The translations under genes and the position numbers were made by a program. Below are positions 32,743-41,285 of a DNA stretch of 64,000 nucleotides, in pieces. This DNA is from JAABTH01 sp964492615 (GTDB lineage Bacteria > Bacillota > Dethiobacteria > DTU022): contig CAZBKZ010000001.1 in the NCBI GenBank assembly GCA_964492615.1, positions 109,469 through 173,468 on the forward strand, read 5' to 3'. The first letter of the stretch is position 1. Each line of letters opens with the position of its first letter. The notes under the pieces were generated by a model. That model saw only the letters and a list, made by a program, of their open reading frames with translations, was not told the origin of the DNA and did no database searches.

Positions 32743-34507
32743 GGTGGACCTCCTTGCCGATTTTCCAATCAATTGATTGTTGAAACTCATCCCACATATT
32801 TGCATATGCACCCTGTTTTTGCAGTAACTGATTATGGTAACCCTGCTCAACAATTTTTCCATCACTTAAAACTATTATGTTGTCGGCGGAAGTGACACTT
32901 GTTAAACGGTGGGCAATCATTATTACCGTTTTTCCCTTAGTCAGTTTTTTAAATGCCTGCTGAATTAAGTGCTCATTTTCCGGATCAGCAAATGCTGTTG
33001 CCTCATCAAGAATAACCACGGGAGCATTTTTTATCATTGCCCGGGCAATGACAATTCTTTGCTGTTCGCCTCCGGAAAGATAAGTGCCTTCAGATCCTAT
33101 TCTGGTATTTAAGCCCTCTGGAAGCCTTTCGATAATTTCACGGCACTGGGCCATATTAACTGCATGCTCAACTTCTTCAAGTGTTGCAGAAAGGTTGCCA
33201 TACCGGATGTTGTCGAGGAGTGTAGTTTTAAACAAGCGTGTATTTTGGAATACGAAAGAAATATGTTTCATAAGCTCTTGTTGATTAATCTCTTTTATAT
33301 TTGCTTCTCCAATAAATATTTCACCTTCATCAACATCCCAAAAGCGAGGTATCAACCTGGCAATAGTTGTCTTCCCGCTACCAGAAGGCCCTACCAGGGC
33401 AAAAGTTTTTCCCGCTGGAATCTCGAAGCTTATGCTATCAATTGCTTTGTTACTTGTTCCCGGATAAGTAAAAGATACGTTTTCAAACCGAATGTTATAT
33501 CCGGTAATTGGTTTCGGGTTAACCGGGACAAATAATTGAGTAGCATCGGTAAGATCTTCGATGCGATTAACCGCTTCACTGGCCTGTGTAAAAGCCTGGT
33601 TCAGATACATGCTTCTCATAATACTTTGAGATAAAACAGGAGTTATCAGAACGTACAAAAACAGATTAAGAATAGTTAACGCATAACTGCCGCTGTGGTT
33701 TATGATTAGGATAGCCACCGGTACAAGGAAAAAGACAAAACTATTAATAACAACCATGTAGGCAGACATTGGCTTCTCCCACATTGTGGCATATCCGCAT
33801 ACAAGCTCTTTATATTCCATAATACTCCTGTGAAAATTTTTAAAAGAATAGATTGTTTGCTGAAAGACCTTTACTACAGGAATCCCCCGCACATATTCTA
33901 CCGCCTCAGTATTCATTTCTTCCTGGGCAGTCATGTAAAACTTTAATTTTCGCTGTCCTTCCTTTGTCATCATAGATTTCATGAGAACCATGGAGACTAT
34001 AACCGGTATAAGGCAGGTCAGCCCAAGACGCCAGTCGAATATGAAGATTAACACCAAAACCGATAAAGGCATTAGGATTGATGCGGATAAATCGGGCATT
34101 TGGTGCGCCAGAAAACCGTGAGTAATGCCAGCATTATCATCAATAATTTTACGGATACGACCAGTGGTATTACTATTGAAAAACCCAAGTGGCTGCCTGA
34201 TAATTTTTTGCATGGCTAATCTGCGCATATTGGTTTCAACCCGGAACGCCGCCAGGTGGGAAAAAGTTAAGGCTAAAAAATACAATATAATGCTGGCAAT
34301 GGCCGTTCCAACCGCCCACCAGGCATAAAATGCGACATGTTCAGAAGAAAAACGAAATCCTTCAATAAACAACTCCCGAATGATAAACCAGATCATTATA
34401 TACGGAATCATCCCGGTTATAGCACTGATAGCAGAAAATAATAATGCTGTTGGAAGGAGTGCTTTCCTTCCGATCATAAAGGTTTGTAGCTTTTTCAAAG
34501 TATTCAT
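32735..34507 (-). CDS. Type IV ABC half-transporter (IrtA/YbtP-like)
   Basis: 590 residues. Seen: membrane domain residues 1-300, then Walker A G-P-S-G-S-G-K-T-T, L-S-G-G-E-Q-Q-R, V-V-I-L-D-E-A-T-A-F-A-D (Phe-Ala where Ser-Leu is usual) and the H-switch I-A-H-R-L. First gene of the seven-protein operon's transport part. AAGGAGG lies before its ATG, and the palindrome TTAGCCAAGGCTAA is 20 bp upstream. Known: such A/B half-transporter pairs form heterodimers. The substrate is unknown; a multidrug exporter remains possible. Confidence 0.82.
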   Translation of the reverse strand: MNTLKKLQTFMIGRKALLPTALLFSAISAITGMIPYIMIWFIIRELFIEGFRFSSEHVAFYAWWAVGTAIASIILYFLALTFSHLAAFRVETNMRRLAMQKIIRQPLGFFNSNTTGRIRKIIDDNAGITHGFLAHQMPDLSASILMPLSVLVLIFIFDWRLGLTCLIPVIVSMVLMKSMMTKEGQRKLKFYMTAQEEMNTEAVEYVRGIPVVKVFQQTIYSFKNFHRSIMEYKELVCGYATMWEKPMSAYMVVINSFVFFLVPVAILIINHSGSYALTILNLFLYVLITPVLSQSIMRSMYLNQAFTQASEAVNRIEDLTDATQLFVPVNPKPITGYNIRFENVSFTYPGTSNKAIDSISFEIPAGKTFALVGPSGSGKTTIARLIPRFWDVDEGEIFIGEANIKEINQQELMKHISFVFQNTRLFKTTLLDNIRYGNLSATLEEVEHAVNMAQCREIIERLPEGLNTRIGSEGTYLSGGEQQRIVIARAMIKNAPVVILDEATAFADPENEHLIQQAFKKLTKGKTVIMIAHRLTSVTSADNIIVLSDGKIVEQGYHNQLLQKQGAYANMWDEFQQSIDWKIGKEVHHA

Positions 34508-34527
34508 AATGATGCCTCCTTAATATA

Positions 34528-34541
34528 TTAGCCTTGGCTAA
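34528..34541 (-). promoter_or_regulatory. Palindromic operator before ABC/ECF operon
   Basis: Seen: TTAGCC, two central bases, GGCTAA: a perfect 6-bp palindrome followed by TATATT (a likely -10) and AAGGAGG. It matches the box at 25.66 kb at 12 of 14 positions and in the flanking AT bases. Candidate DtxR-type binding site; the neighbouring TetR protein is the alternative ligand. Confidence 0.55.
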
Positions 34542-34570
34542 CTCACTAATTAAAAAAATTTCTTCTTTGC

Positions 34571-35203
34571 TTATTTATCAGTATCACAATAAGCATTAAA
34601 TACAGACTTCCATCCGCCTGTATAAAAAACAACCAAAACCTCAATGTTTTTTAGTGCTTCTTCTCGGGTCTGGTTATGTCGAACGGGTTCAAGCAAAACA
34701 TTTATATAGCCCTCAGAAATAGTATGTATAATCGCACGGCTTATCTTGGAACAAGTAACATTTCTCGTATCTTTCCACTTTTCTAAATAAGCAAGCGTAT
34801 GATTAACTTCACAATCGACAATACTATGAATAAAATCAGCTCTTGATGAGCCTTCTGCCCCGACGACCAGCAACCTGAAAAGATCAAAATTATCGTAAAT
34901 ATAACTGTATACCTGGTTAAGATCGGCCATGCTTTTTTCTGGAGATATATCACCGACAATTGCTTCAGCAGTATAGTAAGATTCACTTAACTCAGAGAAT
35001 AGTCTTTCCACATGACTATAAACCGGGTCAACAATTGCTTCAAATAAAGCATTCTTATCTTTAAAATAAGTATAAATTGCGCCGGTTGTCATACCGGATG
35101 CAGCTGCAATATTTCTGAGTGATGCATCCTTGTAACCATGTTGTAAAAATTCCTCTTTGGCAGAATGAATGATCATTTCCTGTACACTAGCCTCAGCAAT
35201 CAA
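34571..35203 (-). CDS. TetR-family regulator of the ABC/ECF operon
   Basis: About 210 residues. Seen: I-I-H-S-A-K-E-E-F-L-Q-H-G-Y-K-D-A-S-L-R-N-I-A-A-A-S-G-M-T-T-G-A-I-Y-T-Y-F-K-D-K, a textbook TetR helix-turn-helix, then a helical ligand domain. TTG 35203 follows AGAGG by seven bases. A GTG at 35233 lies inside a palindrome and is less likely. Adjacent to and in line with the transporter genes. Inferred: local repressor sensing the transported compound. Confidence 0.85.
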   Translation of the reverse strand: MIAEASVQEMIIHSAKEEFLQHGYKDASLRNIAAASGMTTGAIYTYFKDKNALFEAIVDPVYSHVERLFSELSESYYTAEAIVGDISPEKSMADLNQVYSYIYDNFDLFRLLVVGAEGSSRADFIHSIVDCEVNHTLAYLEKWKDTRNVTCSKISRAIIHTISEGYINVLLEPVRHNQTREEALKNIEVLVVFYTGGWKSVFNAYCDTDK

Positions 35204-35224
35204 AGTAATAACCTCTTTTCCCTC

Positions 35225-35241
35225 ACATAACACTGTTATGT
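35225..35241. promoter_or_regulatory. Candidate TetR operator
   Basis: Seen: ACATAAC, three bases, GTTATGT: a perfect 7-bp inverted repeat about 22 bp upstream of the chosen TetR start. The size and position suit autoregulation. It differs from the 34.5-kb palindrome. Confidence 0.5.
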
Positions 35242-35328
35242 AATGTTGTTATCATATGCCTTTTCCTAAGATAAGTCAACAGCAATTATATAAATCTTAT
35301 TTAAATATCCTGCCTATACCTGGTATTG

Positions 35329-36642
35329 TCATTTATGAATTAAATTTGTGACGTAATCCAAGATGCATTCAAAAGCACCGAGGTTGCCAAGAAAATTCAA
35401 GTGAGGATAACCAGCCAGCACATTACCAAAACGATAACCGCATTGCCAACTCTTGCTACTCATTGCTTTAGTGACCCTGAAAACATTCTGTAGCAAAGTA
35501 GAGGTCTCGGATCGGTGGAACTCATGGGCATTTAGAGTATCCCCGACCTTACCCAGCATGCAATCCTCAAGAAGGGTAACAGCTACGTAGCCAAATCGCT
35601 GCAGTTTAGAAGTAACCCTGCTTTCCCCTTTTAAAACCCCAACCATTTCTGTTCCTTCAATAGCGTCAAAAAGGTAAATCATCCCTCCACACTCAGCGTA
35701 TGTACACCCTCCGGCGAGAGCATACTTCTTTACGGACTCTCGCATTGTTTTATTTGCATTAAGCTCATTTCGAAAAACCTCTGGATACCCGCCTCCAAGA
35801 TACAGCAAGTCACACTCAGGTATTTCGCTATTGTTAAGTGGAGAAAAATACTTTACTATACAGCTTTCTTCAAAAAGCTTGAGGTTCTCCCTATAATAAA
35901 ATGAAAACGCCTTATCTTTTGCAATAGCAACAACAAGGTTTCTTCGGCGAAAAGAAGGAAAAGGGTTACTGTCTGTTTCAGAAAAGAGATTTATCAATGC
36001 TTCAAAATTAATGTTTTTTTCAGCTTGTTCTGCCAGGATTCCAATTAGCTTATCTAAATTTGTTATCTCCATGCTTTGAACCAAACCGAGATGCCTGCTC
36101 TTTAATTCCGCTTGATTAACCCGAGGCATAAAACCAAGTACCGGCACTGAAGTATGTTTTTCAATCGGCTCCTTAAGCATTAAATATGTTTTTCGATTAA
36201 CTCCGTTTAATATGACTGCTTTAATTTGTGTGCCGGCAAAGTCAATCATACCTTTAATCTTGGGTATCGCAGAAAACATTTCCCCTTTGGGAGTATAAAC
36301 CATCACGGATGATACCCCAAGCTCTTTACCAATATCATAACTTGAACCATGCCAAGTATTGGCAATGCCGTCAAAATAACCCATGGCCCCTTCAATCACG
36401 CAATATTCACTATCGGCCATTGAGAGAGCCTGACGAATGCCCACTACTCCCTGTAGGTAGATATCAATATTGCCTGCTGGTTTTCCAGAAGCAGCTGATA
36501 GAAAAGCTGTGTCTATATAATCAGGACCGGTTTTGAAGCAAGATGGCTCATAACCTCTTTTTTTTAGCGCTCTGATAATGGCCAAGGAAACAGTCGTTTT
36601 ACCACAGCCACTTGCTGGTGCTGTAAGCATAATTGTTTTCAT
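35329..36642 (-). CDS. CbiA/CobB-family a,c-diamide synthase-like amidase
   Basis: 437 residues. Seen: N-terminal P-loop A-P-A-S-G-C-G-K-T-T-V, K-T-G-P-D-Y-I-D-T-A-F-L, V-I-E-G-A-M-G-Y-F-D-G, then a glutaminase type 3 domain with L-G-G-G-Y-P-E-V-F, catalytic Cys in Y-A-E-C-G-G-M-I-Y-L, and N-A-H-E-F-H-R-S-E. Known: the family amidates the a and c side chains of cobyrinate, hydrogenobyrinate or Ni-sirohydrochlorin using glutamine and ATP. It stands alone with no other corrinoid gene nearby. The exact substrate is therefore open: B12 synthesis, a nickel tetrapyrrole, or another cofactor. Confidence 0.8.
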   Translation of the reverse strand: MKTIMLTAPASGCGKTTVSLAIIRALKKRGYEPSCFKTGPDYIDTAFLSAASGKPAGNIDIYLQGVVGIRQALSMADSEYCVIEGAMGYFDGIANTWHGSSYDIGKELGVSSVMVYTPKGEMFSAIPKIKGMIDFAGTQIKAVILNGVNRKTYLMLKEPIEKHTSVPVLGFMPRVNQAELKSRHLGLVQSMEITNLDKLIGILAEQAEKNINFEALINLFSETDSNPFPSFRRRNLVVAIAKDKAFSFYYRENLKLFEESCIVKYFSPLNNSEIPECDLLYLGGGYPEVFRNELNANKTMRESVKKYALAGGCTYAECGGMIYLFDAIEGTEMVGVLKGESRVTSKLQRFGYVAVTLLEDCMLGKVGDTLNAHEFHRSETSTLLQNVFRVTKAMSSKSWQCGYRFGNVLAGYPHLNFLGNLGAFECILDYVTNLIHK

Positions 36643-36758
36643 TGTCTGATAATATCTTTCTGCCTTATCACTGTCAATACTGATAATCTATTGAGCAAAT
36701 ACTATTTCATTCAATAATATTCATTCAATCTAATAAATTTACTTCCTGCTATATTTTC

Positions 36759-36787
36759 TTGACAGCGAAAAAGAATTGTAGTAATTT
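36759..36787 (+). promoter_or_regulatory. Predicted promoter of the Fur-katG operon
   Basis: Seen: TTGACA (36759-36764), 17-bp spacer, TAATTT (36782-36787), 55 bp before the Fur-family start. Two copies of TTCATTCAAT (36706-36715 and 36720-36729) lie upstream. No clear Per box was identified. Confidence 0.55.
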
Positions 36788-36842
36788 TAATTTAGTAATC
36801 GATACAATTACAAAATATTTAAATATTGGGGCACAGCGATAA

Positions 36843-37283
36843 ATGAATATAGCAAGCAAAACGCTTCCCAGAAAACTGGCCGGGCGATTGATTCGCCCCA
36901 CCATTCAGCGAATAAAAATATTAGATTACTTGATCAATGATCCATGCCATCCCACCGCAGATCAAATTTATAAGGATCTGCACAAGGAAATTATCACACT
37001 GTCAAAAACGACCATATATAATACCCTCAAACTGTTTGCCCGCGCCGGCATAGTGAAGGAGTTAGATTTTGGTAACAGTGAAACCCGTTACGATGTAATC
37101 ATTGAGAACCACTCCCACTTTTTATGTAAGGGATGTGGCTCAATCAGCAACTTCTATATAAATTTAGATGACTGGTCTTGCAGTGAACTGAACGGCTTTA
37201 AAATAATCGAACGAAATGTATATTTTAAAGGCCTCTGTCCGGATTGCCTTTTAAATATAAATAACAAATTGCCAAGGGAGTGA
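36843..37283 (+). CDS. Fur-family regulator, PerR-like
   Basis: 146 residues. Seen: winged-helix region R-P-T-I-Q-R-I-K-I-L-D-Y-L...H-P-T-A-D-Q-I-Y-K-D-L, regulatory-metal block H-S-H-F-L-C-K-G-C-G-S-I and a second C-P-D-C, giving the four-Cys structural zinc site. Known: the H-x-H-F-x-C-x-x-C-G pattern and small size fit PerR, the peroxide sensor that commonly controls katG. The catalase-peroxidase gene follows within 5 bp, so co-regulation is very likely. Metal preference cannot be read from the sequence. Confidence 0.88.
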   Translation: MNIASKTLPRKLAGRLIRPTIQRIKILDYLINDPCHPTADQIYKDLHKEIITLSKTTIYNTLKLFARAGIVKELDFGNSETRYDVIIENHSHFLCKGCGSISNFYINLDDWSCSELNGFKIIERNVYFKGLCPDCLLNINNKLPRE

Positions 37284-37288
37284 ATTTC

Positions 37289-39484
37289 ATGAGCGAAGGG
37301 AAAAAATGCCCGGTAACCGGTATGACAAAAAGAAGAATTGCCGGTGGGGGCACAACGAATAAAGACTGGTGGCCAAATCAGCTGAATCTTAAAATGCTTC
37401 ATCAAAACCCCGTTTCGAGAAACCCGATGGGGGAAGAGTTCAATTACGCCGAGGAGTTTAAAAAACTGGATCTTGCGGCTGTCAAACAAGATCTAAAGAA
37501 TCTGATGACCGACTCACAGGATTGGTGGCCTGCTGATTATGGTCACTACGGTGGGCTAATAATCCGCATGGCCTGGCACAGCGCCGGAACATACCGGATG
37601 GGAGACGGACGAGGAGGAGCAGGCTCAGGCACCCAGAGGTTCGCCCCGCTGAACAGCTGGCCTGACAATATCAACCTGGACAAGGCGCGACGGCTGCTTT
37701 GGCCGGTCAAAAAGAAATACGGCAGGAAGATTTCATGGGCCGACCTGATGATCCTGGCCGGCAATGTTGCTCTTGAATCAATGGGTTTCAAAACTTTTGG
37801 CTTTGCCGGTGGACGTGAAGATGTCTGGGAGCCTGAAGATGATATTTACTGGGGCTCTGAGGATGAATGGCTCGGAGATAAGCGTTACTCTGGAGAAAGA
37901 GACCTTGAAAACCCCCTTGCTGCCGTGCAGATGGGCTTGATTTATGTTAATCCCGAAGGCCCCAACGGTGAACCAAATGTGCTGGCTTCGGGAAAAGACG
38001 TTCGCGAAACCTTTGCTCGCATGGCAATGAACGATGAAGAAACAGTTGCCCTGGTTGCAGGTGGACACACATTCGGTCGATGCCACGGTGCAGGCAGTCC
38101 TGAACACGTAGGGCCGGAACCGGAAGCTGCCGGTATTGAAGAACAGGGGCTCGGCTGGACAAACAGCATGGGCAGCGGTAAAGGTGATGACACTATATCT
38201 AGCGGAGTGCACGGAGCCTGGACCCCAACGCCTACCCAATGGGACATGAGTTACCTGGAAATGCTTTTTAAGTACGATTGGAACCTGGTCAAAAGTCCTG
38301 CAGGGGCCTGGCAATGGGAACCGGTCAACCCAGACGAAAAAGATCTTGCTCCGAAAGCGCATGACCCTTCAAAGAAAGTAAAAACAATTATGACAACAGC
38401 CGATCTTGCCCTGAAAATGGATCCTGTATACAGGCCAATCGCCAAGCGTTACCTGGAGAATCCTGACCAGTTTGCCGATGCCTTTGCCCGTGCCTGGTTT
38501 AAATTAACTCACCGTGACATGGGCCCACGTGCTCGTTATCTTGGACCTGAAGTACCCGACGAAGAATTAATCTGGCAGGATCCGGTACCGTCTGTAGATC
38601 ACGAGCTGGTCGACGAAAAAGATATTTCGGCCCTCAAAGAAAGAATTTTATCCTCCGGCCTCTCAATCCCTGAACTGGTTTCCACAGCATGGGCTTCTGC
38701 TTCCACTTTCCGGGGTTCTGACAAGCGTGGTGGAGCCAACGGGGCCCGTATCCGCCTGGCACCCCAGAAATACTGGCAGGTAAATCAGCCAGACCAGCTG
38801 GAAAAAGTGCTGAACAAAATTGAAGAAATCAAGGTAGAATTTAATCAAGAGCAGGAAAGCGGGAAAAAAATATCTATCGCCGACTTAATTGTTCTGGCCG
38901 GTTGTGCCGGAGTGGAGAAAGCCGCCAAAAATGCCGGTTTCGACATTACCGTACCATTCACTCCGGGGAGAACTGACGCCTCCCAGGAACAAACCGATAC
39001 AGCTGCCTTCTCAGTACTGGAGCCAAAAGCCGATGGGTTCAGAAACTACTGCAAGGCAAAGTATACCGTCACAGCCGAGGAAATGCTCGTAGACCGCACC
39101 CAGCTGCTGGGTTTAACCGCTCCCGAGATGACCGTGTTGATTGGCGGAATGAGAATGTTAAATGCCAATTACAATAAATCACCTCACGGGGTTTTTACCA
39201 AAACCCCAGAAAACCTGACCAATGATTTCTTTGTCAACCTGCTCGACATGGGTACAGTATGGAGCCCGGCAGATGAGGATAAAGAAGTATTCGAAGGACG
39301 CGACCGCGAAACTGGTGAGCTTAAATGGACAGGTACCCGCGTTGATCTGCTTTTTGGCTCAAACTCTGAGCTGAGAGCAATTGCAGAAGTATATGCGGCT
39401 GATGATGCAAAAGAAATGTTTGTTAATGATTTTGTCAGGGCCTGGAATAAAGTGATGAATGCCGATCGCTTTGATTTGGCCTGA
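37289..39484 (+). CDS. katG: Catalase-peroxidase
   Basis: 731 residues from ATG 37289, which has GGGAG eight bases before; a GTG at 37280 overlaps the Fur stop. Seen: distal heme side R-M-A-W-H-S-A-G-T-Y-R and G-R-G-G-A-G-S-G-T-Q-R-F-A-P-L-N-S-W-P-D-N, Tyr in L-I-Y-V-N-P-E-G-P-N-G, Met in R-M-A-M-N-D, and proximal His in G-G-H-T-F-G. Trp, Tyr and Met of the catalase-specific crosslink are all present. A second, non-heme peroxidase-like half follows. Known: removes H2O2, cytoplasmic. Oxidative defence in an anaerobe, under the adjacent PerR-like regulator. Confidence 0.97.
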   Translation: MSEGKKCPVTGMTKRRIAGGGTTNKDWWPNQLNLKMLHQNPVSRNPMGEEFNYAEEFKKLDLAAVKQDLKNLMTDSQDWWPADYGHYGGLIIRMAWHSAGTYRMGDGRGGAGSGTQRFAPLNSWPDNINLDKARRLLWPVKKKYGRKISWADLMILAGNVALESMGFKTFGFAGGREDVWEPEDDIYWGSEDEWLGDKRYSGERDLENPLAAVQMGLIYVNPEGPNGEPNVLASGKDVRETFARMAMNDEETVALVAGGHTFGRCHGAGSPEHVGPEPEAAGIEEQGLGWTNSMGSGKGDDTISSGVHGAWTPTPTQWDMSYLEMLFKYDWNLVKSPAGAWQWEPVNPDEKDLAPKAHDPSKKVKTIMTTADLALKMDPVYRPIAKRYLENPDQFADAFARAWFKLTHRDMGPRARYLGPEVPDEELIWQDPVPSVDHELVDEKDISALKERILSSGLSIPELVSTAWASASTFRGSDKRGGANGARIRLAPQKYWQVNQPDQLEKVLNKIEEIKVEFNQEQESGKKISIADLIVLAGCAGVEKAAKNAGFDITVPFTPGRTDASQEQTDTAAFSVLEPKADGFRNYCKAKYTVTAEEMLVDRTQLLGLTAPEMTVLIGGMRMLNANYNKSPHGVFTKTPENLTNDFFVNLLDMGTVWSPADEDKEVFEGRDRETGELKWTGTRVDLLFGSNSELRAIAEVYAADDAKEMFVNDFVRAWNKVMNADRFDLA

Positions 39485-39516
39485 GTTATAACGTTTTACT
39501 TAGGAAACTCTTTTCA

Positions 39517-39542
39517 AAGCCCCCCTGAAATCAGGGGGGCTT
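39517..39542 (+). terminator. Intrinsic terminator after katG
   Basis: Seen: AAGCCCCCCTGA / TCAGGGGGGCTT, a perfect 12-bp GC-rich stem with a 2-base loop, about 30 bp after the katG stop. The T tail is short (TTGTG). Confidence 0.85.
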
Positions 39543-39686
39543 GTGCTTTCATGCACTCACAAACCTTTCGACAGCCTGTTACCTGCCAGGTAAAAGTGCT
39601 ATAATGACAGGTAAGAGTAAAAAACAGGGCAAACTATCTTTATATGGATGCTGGCAATGAAAAAATTAATGATAGGGAGTGATTAA

Positions 39687-39995
39687 GTGTCTAAAAAATT
39701 TTTACAGATTACTCTAAAATTCAGCATATCTGCAGAAAAACTGGCCAGTGAGTTTGAATCAGCAGCAGTTCCAATTGCCAAAGTACCGGGACTGGTATGG
39801 AAAATTTTTGGGTTGGATGAAGAACGCTGCGAAGCGACCGGCATGTATCTATTTGAAGACAACGCCTCCTTAAAAGCTTATCTGGAAAGTCCAGTCATGG
39901 AGCGTATGAAATCCCTGGAGTTTTTCAGTGATATCACCATGAGGCAATTTGACTGTGTCGAGAAAGCATCTGTCATAACCCGTGGACCAGTTTAA
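39687..39995 (+). CDS. YdhR-like small monooxygenase-fold protein
   Basis: 102 residues. Seen: F-L-Q-I-T-L-K-F-S-I-S, V-P-G-L-V-W-K-I-F-G-L-D-E-E-R-C-E-A-T-G-M-Y-L-F-E-D and L-E-S-P-V-M-E-R-M-K-S. This is the dimeric ferredoxin-like fold of the YdhR family. Known: family members are putative mono-oxygenases; function not established. GTG start after GGGAGTGATTAA. Followed 17 bp later by the EFR1-type ferredoxin, likely in one transcript. Confidence 0.75.
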   Translation: MSKKFLQITLKFSISAEKLASEFESAAVPIAKVPGLVWKIFGLDEERCEATGMYLFEDNASLKAYLESPVMERMKSLEFFSDITMRQFDCVEKASVITRGPV

Positions 39996-40012
39996 ACAGA
40001 AGGTGAAATATC

Positions 40013-40873
40013 TTGGAAGACAATAACAATAATCAAGCTGTAGTCTTTTATTTTTCCGGAACAGGTAACACTTGGTGGGTTTCTGAAGAAATGGTGAAAG
40101 CTTTAACCAGAGGCGGTCTGCAGGCAAAAGCTTATTCTATTGAAAAGATTACTGACGAAAAAGCTGTCCAGTTAATACAAAACGCTGGCATTGTTGGGTT
40201 TGGCTACCCGATCCACGGTTCGGATCTGCCCCTGCCAATGAAAAAATTTATCGAGCGACTGCCGCTAGTTCCGGATAAAAAAGCCTTTTCCTTCTGCACG
40301 CAGTGGTACTGGTCCGGTGACGGAGCGGCAATTGGCGCTGCAATGCTTGGTAAAAAAGGTTTCAAAGTAAACTGGGGAGAGCACTTCCTGATGCCCAACA
40401 ATGTTTCAGTTAGTGTCATCCGTTTACCTTACACAAACGACCCTGAACGCATTAAAAGGATACTGACCAGGGCAGATCAAAAAATAAAACGATTTGCCGA
40501 CCGGATTATTAAGGGAGTTCCCAGCAAACGCGGTTTCAACTGTGCTGCTAACGCCTTAGGCTCTATGCAGCGCAAACCTTACCGTCACTTCTATCACAAA
40601 TTGCAAAATGATATCGGTATCGATCAAGCTCATTGTATTGATTGTGGTGAATGTATCCGCCTCTGCCCTGTTGGCAACTTGTACTATGATGGCCCGGTTA
40701 TAAAAACCAGGGGCACCTGTATAATCTGCCTGCGCTGTTATAACTTTTGTCCCGTAGCTGCAATAACCTACATGGGACGGCCCCACAGGCAAAACCGGGG
40801 GGAACCATACAGGGGACCGGTTAAAAATTTTAATCCCCGAATATTAATAAGTGAATCTTCATTCAACCAGTAG
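40013..40873 (+). CDS. EFR1-family flavodoxin-ferredoxin protein
   Basis: 286 residues. Seen: flavodoxin-like N-terminus with FMN loop F-S-G-T-G-N-T-W-W, G-F-G-Y-P-I-H-G-S-D-L-P, then C-terminal two-cluster ferredoxin C-I-D-C-G-E-C-I-R-L-C-P and C-I-I-C-L-R-C-Y-N-F-C-P. Known: EFR1 proteins combine a flavin site with two [4Fe-4S] clusters and are predicted electron carriers. TTG start behind a GAAGGTG ribosome site. Partner enzyme unknown; it precedes the molybdenum oxidoreductase region. Confidence 0.88.
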   Translation: MEDNNNNQAVVFYFSGTGNTWWVSEEMVKALTRGGLQAKAYSIEKITDEKAVQLIQNAGIVGFGYPIHGSDLPLPMKKFIERLPLVPDKKAFSFCTQWYWSGDGAAIGAAMLGKKGFKVNWGEHFLMPNNVSVSVIRLPYTNDPERIKRILTRADQKIKRFADRIIKGVPSKRGFNCAANALGSMQRKPYRHFYHKLQNDIGIDQAHCIDCGECIRLCPVGNLYYDGPVIKTRGTCIICLRCYNFCPVAAITYMGRPHRQNRGEPYRGPVKNFNPRILISESSFNQ

Positions 40874-40987
40874 TTGCTTTACATCCCTTTGCTTACATGT
40901 TAAAATAACTTCATTCTTTATGTCTAAATTAACATAAAGTAAAATATTACAGGAACATACATTAACAGACAAAATAAGCATATATTA

Positions 40988-41079
40988 TCTCCGAAGCTGT
41001 AAACCTAAGACATTGTTAAGGTTTACAGCTCGAAAGGGTTTGCCGGGAAACGGGCTGGCCTCCCATTGCGGAAAGGAGA
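40988..41079 (+). ncRNA. Moco-type riboswitch upstream of molybdenum aldehyde oxidoreductase
   Basis: Seen: outer helix TCTCC (40988-40992)/GGAGA (41075-41079), then GAAGC opening and a perfect 12-bp arm AGCTGTAAACCT/AGGTTTACAGCT (40995-41006, 41019-41030). After this come GCCGGGAAACGGGC and the block GCCTCCCATTGCGGAAAG. Known: the Moco RNA motif carries CTCCGAGC, GGAAAC-type and GCCTCCC...GGAAAG conserved parts and regulates Moco enzymes, transporters and synthesis. Here it precedes a molybdenum hydroxylase and is followed by a strong terminator. The long arm corresponds to the P3-containing, Mo-associated form. Not confirmed by a covariance search. Confidence 0.8.
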
Positions 41080-41112
41080 GTTAAAGCGCTGTTTTAATAA
41101 AAACGATTAAGT

Positions 41113-41146
41113 GCTGGACTCTGCCTGACGCAGGTCCAGCTTTTTT
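41113..41146 (+). terminator. Riboswitch-linked intrinsic terminator
   Basis: Seen: GCTGGAC ... GTCCAGC (7 bp, with inner TGC/GCA) followed by six T, 140 bp before the oxidoreductase start. Its position indicates transcriptional control by the upstream aptamer. Confidence 0.9.
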
Positions 41147-41285
41147 GTTTCCGATTTGTTACTATTAATTTTAATCTATAACTGTGCAAATTTTTTATCT
41201 CTACTGTGCACATATATTGAGGAGGTTGAGTAAATATTTAACACTTTTAAATCACATACAATAACTGGAAGGAGGAAATGTAAAA

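Noticed and set aside
32743..32865. Longer N-terminus for the second ABC half-transporter
   Set aside because: It lies wholly inside the upstream transporter gene; ATG 32742 with AGGAGG and an 8-bp overlap is the natural start.
36706..36729. Two TTCATTCAAT copies as a CRISPR or mobile-element repeat
   Set aside because: Only two short copies in AT-rich promoter DNA; at most a regulatory direct repeat.
37778..38362. Long reverse-strand frames within katG
   Set aside because: They are shadows of a conserved, full-length catalase-peroxidase with normal codon pattern on the plus strand.
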